Source: Antennarius striatus (lineage: Eukaryota; Chordata; Actinopteri; Lophiiformes; Antennariidae). Taken from it: a stretch of DNA of 64,000 bases. A program made the translations under genes and the position numbers. The stretch covers positions 4,407,501-4,471,500 of the forward strand of contig NC_090783.1 in NCBI RefSeq assembly GCF_040054535.1, read 5' to 3'. Below, piece after piece: positions 1 through 13,330 of this stretch. Numbering within the stretch: the first letter of the stretch is position 1; each line of letters begins with the position of its first letter. Below the pieces are notes generated by a model that saw only the letters and a list, made by a program, of their open reading frames with translations, had not been told where the DNA came from and did not search any database.

Positions 1-2331
1 ATTTCAATCATGTCGATGTGTTTGAAGGATGACATTTCATCATCAACGTACCTAAGAATGAGGTAATTACTCGTTCTGCAGAGATGGAATGAATAATACC
101 TGTGGGTTTTTTTCAAAGCATTTTTATTTTGAACGTAAAGGGAGGGGGAAAAAAAAACAGCAGAGTAAAGTTCAAGTGGGATTTGCTACAAAGGGGTGTG
201 ATAGAAAGTACTCCGGTCTCAGAGTATGACGGCGCATTTGATCGCCCTGTTGCCTTTGCTCCAAAGGTTGTTTTTGTCAAGTATCTTTGGAGAGCGGCGT
301 AGTCGGAGGAGTTTCACGAGTCGTGCCTGAGGATTAGCTCAGACCCAAAGAAAGACTGGGTTAAAACTCCTCAAATTAAAAAAAAAAAAAATCTCTGATC
401 CTCGGTAAGGAGGGTTACACGAAAGAGTTTCCAAGAATAATTGAGTTTGAGTCATGCTGCTTAACTTACGAAAGAAAGAGTGAAACTTCTCCTGTTGGTT
501 CCTCTGGGAAACAATGAGAGGTAAAAGTTTGCCGAAGGTAACGCCGTCCTTGGAAGAAGCAGTAAAGGCAGATCTATTATTCATCATGTCTGGTCAACTT
601 CTAAAGATGTAAGCAACAGTAAAGTAGCTCCACTTGTGTGTTATCACAGAGGGTTCGGTTCCCCGGAGAAGCTCATTGAGATGTTGGATTTAAACATTAG
701 TGGATGAGCGATCCGTCATGGGTTTCATGATTTGTGTTTTTACTTTTGATGATTGGCTGGAAGTAATCAAAAGACGCACCTTCTTCATGTAGCGTGATGC
801 GTTGGGTCCTATCTGGTGGTAAAAGGCACCTTTGGTTCAAACTTTCCTCCAACACGAGATGGAATCTGTCGGATCACATCAAATCACCGCGAAACCGGGA
901 GTCCAGGAAACTAAAACGTTTGTGTTTCTGTTAAACACAGAACAGAAATGTTCTGAAAGGTCTCCTCGGTGGGCAATAAACTTTGTACCGATTTTATCTT
1001 GATTCTTCCTTATCACAGGGAGTGCTGGGCCGAGACTCTAGGGGGGCCCCAGCATCAGCCCATCACTGCTGCGGTTTTATACTTGTATTCTTCAGGAAGC
1101 TTCAGGAGACCAAACTAACAATTTCCAGTTGTTATACAGCAGCTAGAAAGTGTTTGTCTGTCCTGACAATCCATACCTGGTATCATAACTGCAGGTTTGG
1201 GAGGGTTACTTTAAAAATTCATCCCTATAAAATGATCGGATTTTACGTACTCAATATCTTCTGGACCTATACCCAGATGAAGAGGGAACAAACTGAAGTA
1301 AGAATAGGATGGAGGTGCTGGGCGGACGTTTGTTCGACCACAGAAACACCCATCTGATTACCTCCTTCCTAATACGATGGAGACACTCCCATCAGTGTAG
1401 AAAGGACACATATCACAGCCCCTGTGTTTCCACATGCGTATTACCAGTAAATCCACCAACGCCTGCCAGACCGTGACATCGACTCCTCTTTCCTTTCTTC
1501 GTTTCTCAGCCCACTGAAGAAGACAGAAAACAAAATATGGAGAGCAGATAAAGAAATCTTGAGTTGCTTTGTGATATGTCTATTTCACGAGGCAGAAGGC
1601 CGAGGAAATAAATACAAAAAAAAAATATATGGCTAGTTGAATTTAATTTCACAGGACATAAAGCTTGCCTTTATGAGTTTCTTTCCCAGACTGTGAAGCG
1701 TGTTCTAAAGCCATAGGCCAAGAAATGTGCTGTAGCTTAAAATTATTGAAAATCAACTCATAAACAATAGCAATGCTCCCTCCCCTCCCTTCCATATTGC
1801 TGCTCTGCTTCCTCTCCTCCCTCCCATATCATAAATTACCCTGTAAGAGCTGTTGTTGTTTTTTTCTTCATTTCGTCCATTTCTTAATGCATCTCAAAAC
1901 AAACCACAGGCGCAATATTCTTGTGTTCACAAATTGAAAACAAGGGATTTCCCCCCCTCCCATTCCTCAACATATTGTTAAACTGACCAAGGAAGTTTGA
2001 GAAGAAAACAAGCAGAGGAGAAATGAAAGCATTCCTGATATCTGATGCAGACAGTGTCGATTATGACTCCTTGTCATTAGCAGTGGGTCCCTTAATGAGT
2101 TTGTCTGCTGTAATTGGCGTGGCTGAATAAAACATTAAAATGAAAGTGCCCTGCAGAACACAAATGACAAATAAGATATGTATAAGCTCTCAGCTGTCCT
2201 GTTTGGATCCAGTACTGAGAGTTTTTTGTTTTGTGTCTCACTTGGACCCGGAAAAAGATACGAAAAGATTTTTGTTTTTTGTCTCTAATCCTAGTCTGTT
2301 CATGATAATCGTTTGACTTCATGATTCAGAA

Positions 2332-2371
2332 TGTGTGTGTGCATGTGTGTGTGTGTGTGTCTGTGTGTGTG
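2332..2371. repeat. (GT)n microsatellite
   Basis: This is an interrupted GT dinucleotide run of about 40 bp, with GCAT and CT interruptions. The open frame read through it on the minus strand is His/Thr-rich and is an artefact of the repeat. Confidence 0.9.
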
Positions 2372-4139
2372 ATTGATTACGTGTGTTAAGCAGCACAATA
2401 GTCTGCCGGATTCCAAATGACCATAGGTGATGCTGCATCCATCCATTTGCTCTCTTAAAAAGAGATACGAATCACTCTTGCAGTCGTCCACAACATCTAT
2501 CTTTCTGTCTCGTTGGATTCCTTAGAGGGAGGGTAAAATAAATAAATAAATAAAAACAGGCATCAGAAATGGTAGAGTGAGTGAACATTTTCTACATAAA
2601 ATACACTTATACTTCAAACTCCAGTCAGCCCATGACTTTTTCTTAGTAAGTGGGGAGTGAATGAGACCACGGCCTTCGAATGATGCATCCTCCCTGCCTT
2701 CAACCTCAGAGGCAAAGCAACCATTTTAATAAATGTGTGAGTAAGGTGTGAAGAAAGAGGGGCTGGAATTTATTATTTCTCTGGGCGTATACTTAAGCAA
2801 CATATTACAGATACACACTTTTAAATTGCCCCCGTGATTTCTGTCTACAAATTGTTACAGCAAGACCCGACGTATAAATCAAAGAACGAGATGCTTTTTT
2901 CAATTTCTTTGTCTGTGCTTCATTTACAAGTAAAATGGCTGTTGGTGGATCTGTGTGTCGGCTGCTGCAATCTCATTATGATTGAGTGTGTTAATTAAGT
3001 TCTTGTCGGGAGTGACATTTCCGCGCTCGCCCTCTCTACTGATGGGATGGCGGGATGTGGAAGTCAACACCGTCGTCTCTCCTTGTTAAGGAGGCTTAGG
3101 GTAATGGGAGATGACACTGTGTCAGGGTTTGCTGCAGCCGTAGCGCATGAATCAGTGAGTTGTGTGTTTAGATTTCACGCGCCAGATTATAGGAACAGTT
3201 TGTATTCCCAGTGTGTACACGCTGTACATTTAACACATACACTGTGTCTTGTTTCGGTTGAGTGAAAAAGATTGCAGGCATCACGTTTAATAAGACTAAA
3301 AGCCGTTAGTCATGATCTGCTACCATGCTAAGCTTTTGCAGGTATACTGATGAGCGTTTTCGCTCCCTTGAAGCTGATTAAAATATCATTATCGCAAGGA
3401 ACTGCAACCATATTTTTCACATTTTCATTAACTATAAGGCTAAGGAGAGATTGAAACAAAAGGTGGGAGGTGTAAATGAGTATATTTACACCTCCCCTTT
3501 GGGTCCTCTTGCTTTTAAGTGTAACCACATTATCCCGGTTAAGGGAAAACAGGAAACATGTGCCTCTTTTTACAGTTTATGTACATCACAGTGCTTAAAT
3601 GGCTAACATTAGCTGGATAGGCTAGCGTATTTAAGAAGAAATGACTATGACTTTAAAGCTACATGCTCCACATGTACAATAGTCCTGTTAGTTGGTGCCT
3701 TCGCCTAATGTGCAGAGGGAACAAAACCTCTCTCAGATGCTGTAAGGAGGGTTCTGGTCCACAGTCCTGTGGTTGTGGAACACAAAAGCTCTCCTGTGAG
3801 CTTTGTGATACTCATTTCATGTGCACGCTTGTAGTTTTTTATGTGTGAGGCTGATTAAACACAACAGAGCCATCCATAAAACAGATGGACACGTGCCTGG
3901 TTGGACAGTCAGATAGGCCTGGATGAAATACAGTGGTGGATTCGCTAACCAGCAGCTGTTTTGTTGCACAAATGGAACGTCTCCTTGCAACGCTGGTAAT
4001 ACTTTCATTGGCATTATCATTTCCGGGGAAAAGAAAAAGCCCAAAATATAGCGTGATTTACACCATCAAAATGATTATTACCAAATCATCTTATCAGGGT
4101 CGAGTTGGGTAGACGTCTGTGTTGAAACACAACACTAAG

Positions 4140-4400
4140 TCTCTCGTTCTACATTAAGCCGCCGTGATGGACCCAATGTCACCCTCGCTGCTCGGAATTA
4201 ATGGTAAGATGAAATGAGTCGAGTGTCTGAGGACATGCCATGGAGATGGCTGCTATTAAGATGAGAGGGCAGCAAGGCTTTTTCAGGCTCATCTGTCTGA
4301 CATTGTAATATGTGCTGACAGGGTTATTGCAGTGTCCCATCCTTGAACGAGCGGCAATTACTGTGGCAAGTGCTCATAGTCAGTCAGGCCACGCCAAAGG
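4140..4400. promoter_or_regulatory. Candidate conserved noncoding element
   Basis: This stretch of about 260 bp is balanced in composition and non-repetitive. It contains AATTAATGG, GGCAATTACTGTGG and GCCATGGAG-type words, flanked by AT-rich low-complexity DNA. That texture is typical of vertebrate noncoding enhancers, but conservation cannot be judged from one sequence, so this is a weak candidate. Confidence 0.2.
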
Positions 4401-7400
4401 ATGTTTATCGCATGGGAGCGGGGGGAGGGAGGTTTAAGGAGGAGTCAACAAATTAATTTTGGATGTATGTAAGTATTGAAATGAGACTAACATAATGACA
4501 TTGATATTATACCATATAATTAGGTAATTAACATTAATACTCTGTATATAATCTTTTAGAATGTGTTCTTGAGTTTGTTATATTTCAACTAAAATCCAAA
4601 AGGGAAATGACTTCAACAAATTATTTAAAATTTCAAAAAGATAACAAAAAAAAAAAATTCTTTGAGCCAAAATGTAAACCAAAAATGAATAATAGACAGT
4701 TTTAAAATAAAACCATACATGTGTTTAGGCAAGCCTAGATAATGTGTGCTTCAACCATAGATGGTGAGTGTCACGTGTCCGTCAAACAATCAGAGACCCT
4801 CGCCACAGCGTCACGAACAAGCCATGAGGTGGAAACATCCAGTTTAGTGATATTCTTAATTATTTTCACAACAAATTTTACTTTTTATTATCTATAGACT
4901 TCAAATTATAGTGAGTCCGGAGTCCTGAACACCTGCGATGATGACATTTTGAATAAAAATGATTAACTAATCAGAGTTGAAATGAATTGATGTTTAAAGT
5001 TCATTAAATCAGTGGTATGAATTATAGCTGAATGCAACTAAATTGAATGAAATTGACATTGAATTGTGAAAAGAAAAAAACAAGGGAGGACGAGACGTGC
5101 TGCAAACACCAGAGTCCTTCTTACCCAGTCTGGTCACACCTTCCTTCAAATTATACTGCTTATTATCCCTGAGCACTCTATCACAGCTCTAAATCAGACT
5201 GAATTATGGGTGCGCAGCCTCTGCCTGTGACCGAGCAACACTTCCAGGTTGTGTGACAGCCAGAGAGAACATCATTCCACTCTTTCTATCCCCTGTCTGT
5301 CTCCGTCTGCATTCCTTTTGTCGTCTTTCTTCCATTGTGTTGCTGTAAATAAAACAAAAGTTTCAGTAGATTGTGACTTTATCATTTATTGTGCAGAGAG
5401 CTCAAATGATCAGTTAGTCATGTTGAAGGTAAAGTTTCCTGAAGGAAATATCTGCTTGTGTTTACTAGCGACTTGTTACTAGCAACTTTCTTTGACCGAA
5501 CCCAAAGAGAAGGGAGAGTGACGCAAAACAGTAAAAAGGACACCAGACGGGTGAAAATTCCTATAAAGCTGCAAATTCAGGAGTTGGCGTTGGAATCACA
5601 AGGAGAATGACTAGATTGGGATACGTGCCCATGAAAATGATGGTATCACGGCACGCCGTAAGATCATTTTAACCTAAAAGAACAGGTCTGGACTTTATTT
5701 GAAGTCAAGATAAGCCTCACTAAAATTTTTCCTATCTGTAAATCTTCCAGTTTCTACCCCTGTGCGTTTCTTTTTCGCTGCAATTTATTCATTTCATAAG
5801 CACCACCGTGAGGAATCATGAAGTACTGTACATACTGGTACAGTAAGTGAAACAAGGAAATCCAAGTGATAAATCAATATTTGTGTTTCGCAAACTTATT
5901 GTAAGAGGAATTAGTTGCAGTATTTTTTGAAGAGGGTCAGGGTAAGAGGCATACAAGAGCGTATTGAATAAAACCACTGTATGTATGACTGTTGGTGCCA
6001 ATCAGCCGGTCTAGTGAGTTTGCAATGAACAGTTTAACAAACAGAAAATATCCAGCAACTTTAAGTTCTGAGGGCAGAAAAGCCTTGTTAATTATTGAGG
6101 TAAATGGAGTGTGGACAGAACAATTTGAGTTGACAGGAAGGCAATAGCAACTCAAATATACAGGCTATCGTACAACGCAGAAAAACAAGACAACACCGGG
6201 TTCCACACCTGCAAACTGAGAACTGGACGCTAAAGTGACAGATTAGTCAGGTTTAACAAAACCGGACAGCAAAGATCTGGATTAGATCTCCAGCAGTCAG
6301 TGGAAAAGACAGGAATCCTTGTATCTCTCCTGCCTTGGTTGGTGTCTCGGTGCAACAGCGAAGAAATATTTTCTTGGCACACATTCGCCCTATTAATACA
6401 GTTCAACATCATTAAAACGCCACTGCCTTCCTGAGTGATGTCGGTGATGAGGTGGCATCCCTTTAATCAAGCAATCAAGGAGTCAGAGTCATCACTAGGA
6501 AGCAACCTCTAGTCCATTCCTGCTACCCTTACTGACTACATACACAAATAAAAGATTTTAAAGTAGAAAAAAGCAACGTTATCACACCCCCATTATGGTG
6601 ATGCAATAAATAACTCATAACAATTCTGCAACAGCCCCAAGCTAGACCGATACAGGTACTGTAGGTCCAACGTTAATTATCATTGACTAATAAATACCTG
6701 CCGAGTTCAGAGGCTCTAGAAATCTGATTAACCTCTGATCATCAGGGATGATGGCCTCTCCTGGCACTCAGTAACACCACGTCTCTTTGTTTGTACACTA
6801 GACACTGGCTCTTTTGTTGCATTTTAGGTACAGCACCATTGTAATCTGGTCTTGATCGACATTATTCTTAAACCACCATAAAGAGAAAGCTGGTCTAGAC
6901 ACAGAAACATGATGTGCAGCAGCAGTAAATTGTTTAGGAGACGAGTCAACAGATGACGATTGCTCAACCTGAATACCATGCCCACAATTACTGTCATCAG
7001 ACTCAGAAATGTTGTCTCAAAGTTTGCTGCCATCATTATGGAGAACTGACTCACGTGATGATCACTGAGGATGAAGTAACTGCAGCTTGTCTGAAAATTT
7101 AAGTAACAGTCTAACCTTCGTCTATCTATCTGAAAAGCTCTGTAATCAGGGTTTACACTTTATATTTGGAGGATAAAGTGACTTAAAAAAAAAGATTTCT
7201 GACTTCTAATCTCAGAAATATTAGAGAAAGACAAAAATTGTGGACCTCCTGCTCTGTCATAGATTTTCCTGTCTCCTCCTCCAATCTTGATGAAAAGCTT
7301 TCTGAGGGTGTTTATTCTAACTTTCCTGTCGGCAATATGTTTTAACTACGTCTGTCAAAAAAAGCTTTCAAACACTCTAAAGACGCAGCCAAGTGAATCA

Positions 7401-8639
7401 GTTGATACAGTAAAGATGTATTTGTGAGCCCACTTTTTCTCACAATACGCCTGGCATTGTAGATCAATCCATACAGAGTCAATGGGTCTCCTATTTCCCC
7501 TTACGTTCTTTCATCATATTCAAGCCTCCTGCTACCAAGAATTTTTCTGCATCACTTTCCCAAGTAACCAGCTTCTGTTCTTTTGTTTGTGCATCAATTT
7601 TTCAATTACTGTCTTCATTCCACAGAATGATGCATTTTCCTGACCAAACATGTGTGGATCACCTCGAACTAAAGATCTCAATCTGCTGAATCTGATCTCA
7701 CCATAGTGTGTGGGAGAGGAAGAATCTTAACTAGTTTCTCTTACATTCCTTGTTTTCTGCACAAATGTCATATTGAAGTTCTGTATCCTTCTCCGAGCCG
7801 TATGCATCTTTCCATATTTATTCTAACCCAAGATTTGTCACTACATGTCACTAAATGTAATGCTCGTCATTATCGTGCATGTGGCAGACATGCCTGGAGG
7901 ATACCATAATTGCTAGAATAACAGAATAGATTGATTCTCATTGGTCAATATGTGGTCGTCAATATCAACTGGAAACACATTTGTTTCTCATTCCAATTAT
8001 TGTGACTAATTAGCAAACTTCCATATTCACTTTACTAATGCCATTTTTGGCTTGTGACAGTTGAGTCGGTACACATGTGAATATGAGACACGGGTTGGGA
8101 ATTAGAGTAGCCTAAGGTTTATAACCCACTTAGCTTTATTCTTGCTCTGGCTTTCTTTCCTCTCTTCCTCATATTCCTTCTTCCTTGAACAAGGCATTCT
8201 GGGTAGGTGGCCAGAAGATGTGTGCAGTGATCATTTGAGGGTCTTCTTTCATCAGGGTAACTCAGTAGGTACCACAGCACACCTTATCTCAAGGTGGATT
8301 CACCAATACTAGAGTGAGTCCAGTGTCCTGCACTACGCTGTATATACTGGAGATGGCATAACGGCATTGAGTCCATGATGATATTGTGTGGAAATGAAAT
8401 ATTCCAACATTTCAACCAAACCAGAGCTGAGATCCTGTGCAACAGCACATTTGCATTGTCTATTTTTAAGTTTTAGAGGATGTGCGATCCTGCTGTGCTC
8501 TTAACTGACAAATTATCTTGACAACATGAAACAGAAATTGAGTAAATAACATTAAATTAGATTTAATTGCGAAATCTCAAAAGGGCCAAATCCTGTCTTT
8601 GCAGTTTTGCATATTTTTGCAGTTTTCATAAATCTGACT

Positions 8640-8930
8640 TGCAGAAATGTTGCAGTGTATTCCCCAGCTCTGCGTAACCTGTTACATCAGGATGAATGCA
8701 TGATTAGAGCTCAGCAATTTCTCGACTAGCAGGAGCAACGGTTCCTAATTATCAGCTTTACTTATGCTGACTACATTAGCATTATGGATTTCATTAAATT
8801 TTCATTTGACTAAATTGTGAATTCCTCAGTTTGCTGGTGTGTACCTAATTAATGTGATTGGATCCTTTAAGGTGATTTGCAGAATAACACTCCATTATAG
8901 GTAATTCTCACATGTCCATTAGTTACCAGA
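8640..8930. promoter_or_regulatory. Candidate conserved noncoding element
   Basis: About 290 bp are rich in homeodomain-type cores (CCTAATTATC, TACCTAATTAATG, CATTAAATTTTCATTTG). The stretch has no simple repeats and no coding potential. It resembles the deeply conserved enhancers that populate teleost gene deserts. The claim is inferred from texture only. Confidence 0.25.
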
Positions 8931-9298
8931 AAGAAACTGTCTTATTTTTAATTTTTTTGCAAGGATCAGACAACAAATTTATGATCATGTTTGAAAGCAA
9001 GTTGGTTTTTTTCTTCTTCTTTTTTTTTATTGCCCAACAGTGCAGTGAGAATGGCCAGTAAGGTCAATGGTGTTAAATGACCTGATCCAGCCCACATTTC
9101 TTTCCAAGAGAGATATTTCAAAGGCTTGAATCATTTCTGAAGAGCCCTCTATTTTCTGTATCAAGGGTTTGAGAATCTTCCCTCTGAATAGGCATTTAGA
9201 CAGCTAGAGGCAAGGTCCAGCAGGGTAAGACATTCTTTTATACATCAAACTCTTAAAGGCTCATGAGCCGCCTGGTAATACTTTTGTTTGAGAAACTG

Positions 9299-9355
9299 TG
9301 CATCACTATCAACAACCCGTGACTGTAAGAGTCACGGGTTGTTGATAGTGATGCA
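9299..9355. repeat. Perfect 26-bp inverted repeat with 5-nt loop
   Basis: The left arm at 9,299-9,324 and the right arm at 9,330-9,355 are exact reverse complements, separated by GTAAG. The arms begin TGCATCACTATC and are about half GC, so this is not simple-sequence DNA. Pairing stops cleanly at both outer ends (G opposite G). It could be a snap-back duplication, a very short foldback element, a small-RNA hairpin or an assembly artefact. Perfect pairing with no bulges is less like a conserved microRNA precursor and more like a recent local inverted duplication. Confidence 0.85.
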
Positions 9356-9483
9356 GGATGTAGTTTGTGGAGCTGTTAAGCCACAATAGAGATAGGATTC
9401 TATTATTTAATCTGCCATCACTGACATAAATGGAGGGATTAAAATTAGAAAAACATCATAAAATATAAGAGCATACTGCAATT

Positions 9484-9557
9484 CACACACACGTGTGTGT
9501 GAGTGTGTGTGTGTGTGTGTGTGTGCGTGTGTGCGTGCGTGTGTGTGTGTGTGTGTG
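9484..9557. repeat. (CA)n/(GT)n microsatellite with a central palindrome
   Basis: A short CA run passes directly into a long GT run with GA and GC interruptions, so the left end (ACACACGTGTGTGT) is self-complementary. The tract is about 74 bp in total. Confidence 0.9.
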
Positions 9558-12500
9558 AATATATTATAACACGGTATAATATTTAGAATTGTAACTTTTT
9601 CATCCAGGACGTCGACTCTACATTTCAACTGAGAAAGATTTTAAAACCAAAACACACCAGACATTTACAACTTTAACTGAGTCAGGAGTTAAGAATTGAA
9701 TATTTCTATTTGCATGATTAAAAATGTTATTATTGGATTGAATACAAAACTACAATTCGCACAAAAACATGTATATTGATTCATGAACATTCTGAACAAA
9801 CGCATCACTAAAAGTTTTTTTAAATATGATCTTAATGGGAATTTAATCCAATTTACACAGTTTCAAAAGATATTGTATTATTTCTAATTTTAATAACAAT
9901 ATTAATAATAATAATAATGAAAGCAGACATTTGTTGGTTGGTCACACTCTTCTTTAAATGGAAATCATGATACCTTTATTTCAGTAGAGGTTTACGTACA
10001 AAGTCTCCAAACTGTAGATCTCCTGTTTTTTTTCACTTCTCTTAAGAAATGTCCTTGGCAGTAAAATATGCTACAGCATGATTCACTTTGGCTTGTTTGG
10101 ATGTGGGATCCAACCCAAATCCCTTTGCAGAAGATTGTGTGACAGTAGGTTGAGTTAGACATGGCTTTGCAGAGCTACATTGACCCCAAAGAACGAACAG
10201 AAGTCTTATACGTATAATTATAGTAGTAAACAGAATAATTACTATGATAAAACTATCACTGAAACATGTTGGTGGAGGCAGCGTCACATCTTTCATATAA
10301 AAGCAGGATTGAACTTGAGTTGGAACTTGGTGCTGATTTGAAAGAAAACATGGATATGACTGCAGGAAATATGAAAAAAAAAAAATTTGTTGCGCATTTT
10401 ATGATCAAGGTTTAAATAGACAATGTGATGTTCTTCTTTAATATTAACAAAGGACCAAAACGAGTGAAATCAGTCCAGTGTGGTTAAATAAAATAGGACA
10501 CAGCTGAACTTAGTAATCCTATAAACACAGGTAAGCATAAACACGTTTACACCAATTACAGGTTTATACTGTTATCTCTGATTATAATATATCCACAATA
10601 GAAGGATCCCAACAGGTATGCATCTGTTTACAACAGGGACTATGAAGAAACTACTGTAGAAAGTGTAGTTTCAGGGTTAATAGAAAATGCAAGAACCAGT
10701 TTTGATTGTTTTAGTCCCACAAGTTGAATGACAGTTCTGGTCTTGGCAAACAGTCGGGGATTGAAACACTCATCAAAAGTCGCCAGGTCATCTTCACATC
10801 ACCTCTTTTATCCAACAGTGTGTCCAGAACCCAAAAGATTCTCCATTTACTATCATATAGATAAATAAACAACATATTCTTACATTTAAGATGCAATTAT
10901 GGCAATTCTTCTTTTTTTTTTTTTTGGATGGACTAAATGATTAATGAGATAATCGCTGCTGCTCTGGAACTGAAGCAAAACTGTATTCGCTAAAGTCACA
11001 ATGAGGATTCCAAGCTCCTCTCCCATTTGTCAAACGCACGTATGGGTTTGATTAAGGATCTATGCTCCAAGTTAGATTAGCCTGTAGGATTTGTGCCATT
11101 GTTGTGGCAGGTCCATATGGCACAGAGTTCAGCTCCAAGGCTTCTCTGCTCATTAACACCCCCCCATCATCATAAAAGCCAAAGGGGAAACGCAAACCAA
11201 AGTATTTCTGTGCCTGTCTGTCTTTCTACCTACAAATAAATGCTGACACTTGTGGGGGTGGGGGGGGGGAGGGGTGAGCACATGGCGACAGAACCCATCC
11301 CTAAATTAGTGTGTTACAGTTCAAAAAGGGTGTCTACCATATGCTTGTTGTTGAAAAGGCATCTGACCCCAAAGCTCCATGCAGTGATTCCATGTTTTTG
11401 TGGTTCTGTGCTCTGGCGCCACTGTGCCAGTGTGATTCTGTGCTAATTACTATTTTGGAACACTAGTGCAGTGCCCGTTATAAACATGCCTGTTCGCGAT
11501 GGGCCGTTTGCTGGCCTGTGGTAATGCTGGTTGCAGCTTTCATGAGAGACAGTAATAAAGATTCCTCACAGTTAAATAAGTGACTATGACCATCAGAAAC
11601 ACGTTCCACATGTTGGAAAAGTAAGAAATAAAGACCTTTTGTCTTCTAGATAAGGCGCTTGTGTGTTTTCACTTTAGGTGCTCGTACATGTGTCCTGTTT
11701 GCACAGCTTACAGAGAACCACATCATTTGTTGTCTCTCTAAAATACTCTCACAGTTTGGATTGTTGATGGTACGGCCATCTTGGTAAGGTACCATTGTTG
11801 TGATCGATGATGTCACAATACATCAGTACATCCCAGCTCCTCTGCAAGAAGCTTCTGCTGTTTATTATGTTCTGAATTTATTAGTACTGATTGTTCCACT
11901 TATCCAGAGACACACAGACTGATGACAAGGGAGTCCAACATTAGCGTTTGATAAGGAAAAAGAGGCAAATTCTCAAATCTGCTATTTTGTGTAGATGACA
12001 ATGACTTAAAACCATCAAGCTACATCCAGAACAATACAATAAAGTATTATCGAGAATTTACTTATATTAAATGTGTAAGATTTTTGATTTATGCCACACT
12101 TTGGAGAAAAAAACATAACATCCATCTGTCCAATGAGAGAAGTAACCAGTGTTGGTCACACCCTGCTGTTCCAGTCACTTTTCCCCATGTTATGTATTTT
12201 GGAAACCATGAATCTCAGCATGATATCTTAAACACTGACAGCCAGCAGAGTATCTCACAGAAAATAATAATATCAAGCTCATCCTATTTGTGGCAAATAG
12301 AGATGATAAACTGTTATTAGACACAAAACAAAATTATCCACACGTTATTTAGAAACAGCGTGGTCTCACAACACTGGCACACGGTCTAATCGGACATTTG
12401 CAAAAACATTTGCAGAAATAGCTACCCACACATTTGTACTCACACATACTGAGAAATGTGAAATGAAGTGAAAAGAATGACTATGAGAATGAGAGGTTAT

Positions 12501-13049
12501 CATTTACTCCATTTTGTCTCAATCGTGCAGCTGACTGAGTCAAAGTCACCGAAGAGCAGCACCTTAAATACAGATATTTCTACCACACACACACACACAT
12601 TTTTTTTGTCCTGGCAGAGAGGAGCACACGTTGAGCAACTACATGAATACTGATGACATTGCAGTGGAGAAGTACGATTTGAGATGCACAGCCAATAACC
12701 CATGAAATCCCACGAGGACACAAATTACCGTTTCTTGCTGCAGCAAAACATTCAAAAACACTTTGCCTTTCCAATTCTTGCTACAGTTTGTGAAGAGAAT
12801 GGGAAAAAATAGTTGCGCAAACGAGCTAACATTTAAAGAGCGAGAGAGAGCAATGAAGGCAACAAGGTCTTCACTCAGAAAAGTGGGAGTATTTCATTTA
12901 AAGAGGAAAATCATCTTAAGAACTGTGGCTCAATTTAGTTTTTGTTTTTCCTCATTTTAAGCACACGATGGCGTTTTAGCATTTGTATTCTCAGTGGCTG
13001 TTGTGATTTCATCCAACTTCTCATACGATGATTAAATGCATCTCATTCT

Positions 13050-13330
13050 TCTAGATCCCATAAACTGCACGTTGCCGCGTTGATGTGTTCTTTCAGCAAG
13101 CAAATAATGGTATCATCTGATCCCCGAATGACCCTGTGAATTCTTTGATTTAGTGGAGAACTCAAGGTTTCCTGGCAGAACATTGCGCTGTAACAAGATG
13201 ATCAATGTTAGTCATCGCTATGGCCCTCTCATTAGTTTGACATTGTGGGCGCAGCCGTCCCAACTGTCAGCGATAAGCCAGTCAGGAGTTATGACAGCTC
13301 TATGATGGACACCACATCCGCTAGTCGGCT
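13050..13330. promoter_or_regulatory. Candidate conserved noncoding element
   Basis: This is about 280 bp of unique, balanced-composition sequence with words such as CTCATTAGTTTGACA, ATTCTTTGATTTAG and CAGCGATAAGCC. It contains stop codons in all frames and no repeats. It is a candidate regulatory element by texture only. Confidence 0.2.

Larger units (their letters stand above)
1..9298. other. Gene-free intergenic flank, left part
   Basis: I see no supported gene here. Open frames are short (under about 125 codons), overlap on both strands, and resemble no family I recognise. No run of acceptor-ORF-donor units with consistent phase was found. The stretch holds a (GT)n microsatellite at 2,332-2,371, an (AAAT)n run near 2,535-2,554 and several A/T homopolymers. 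It also has mixed-complexity, homeobox-site-rich stretches (about 2,940-3,010, 4,140-4,400 and 8,640-8,930) that look more constrained than their surroundings. Distant exons of a neighbouring gene cannot be excluded. Confidence 0.6.

Noticed and set aside
9299..9355. Hairpin as a microRNA gene
   Set aside because: Pairing is perfect with a 5-nt loop, the arms match no microRNA I know, and the flanks lack a lower stem.
11455..11540. Compact unique stretch starting CACTAGTGCAGTGCCCG, suspected repeat
   Set aside because: No second copy, inverted ends or duplication in the window; family unknown.
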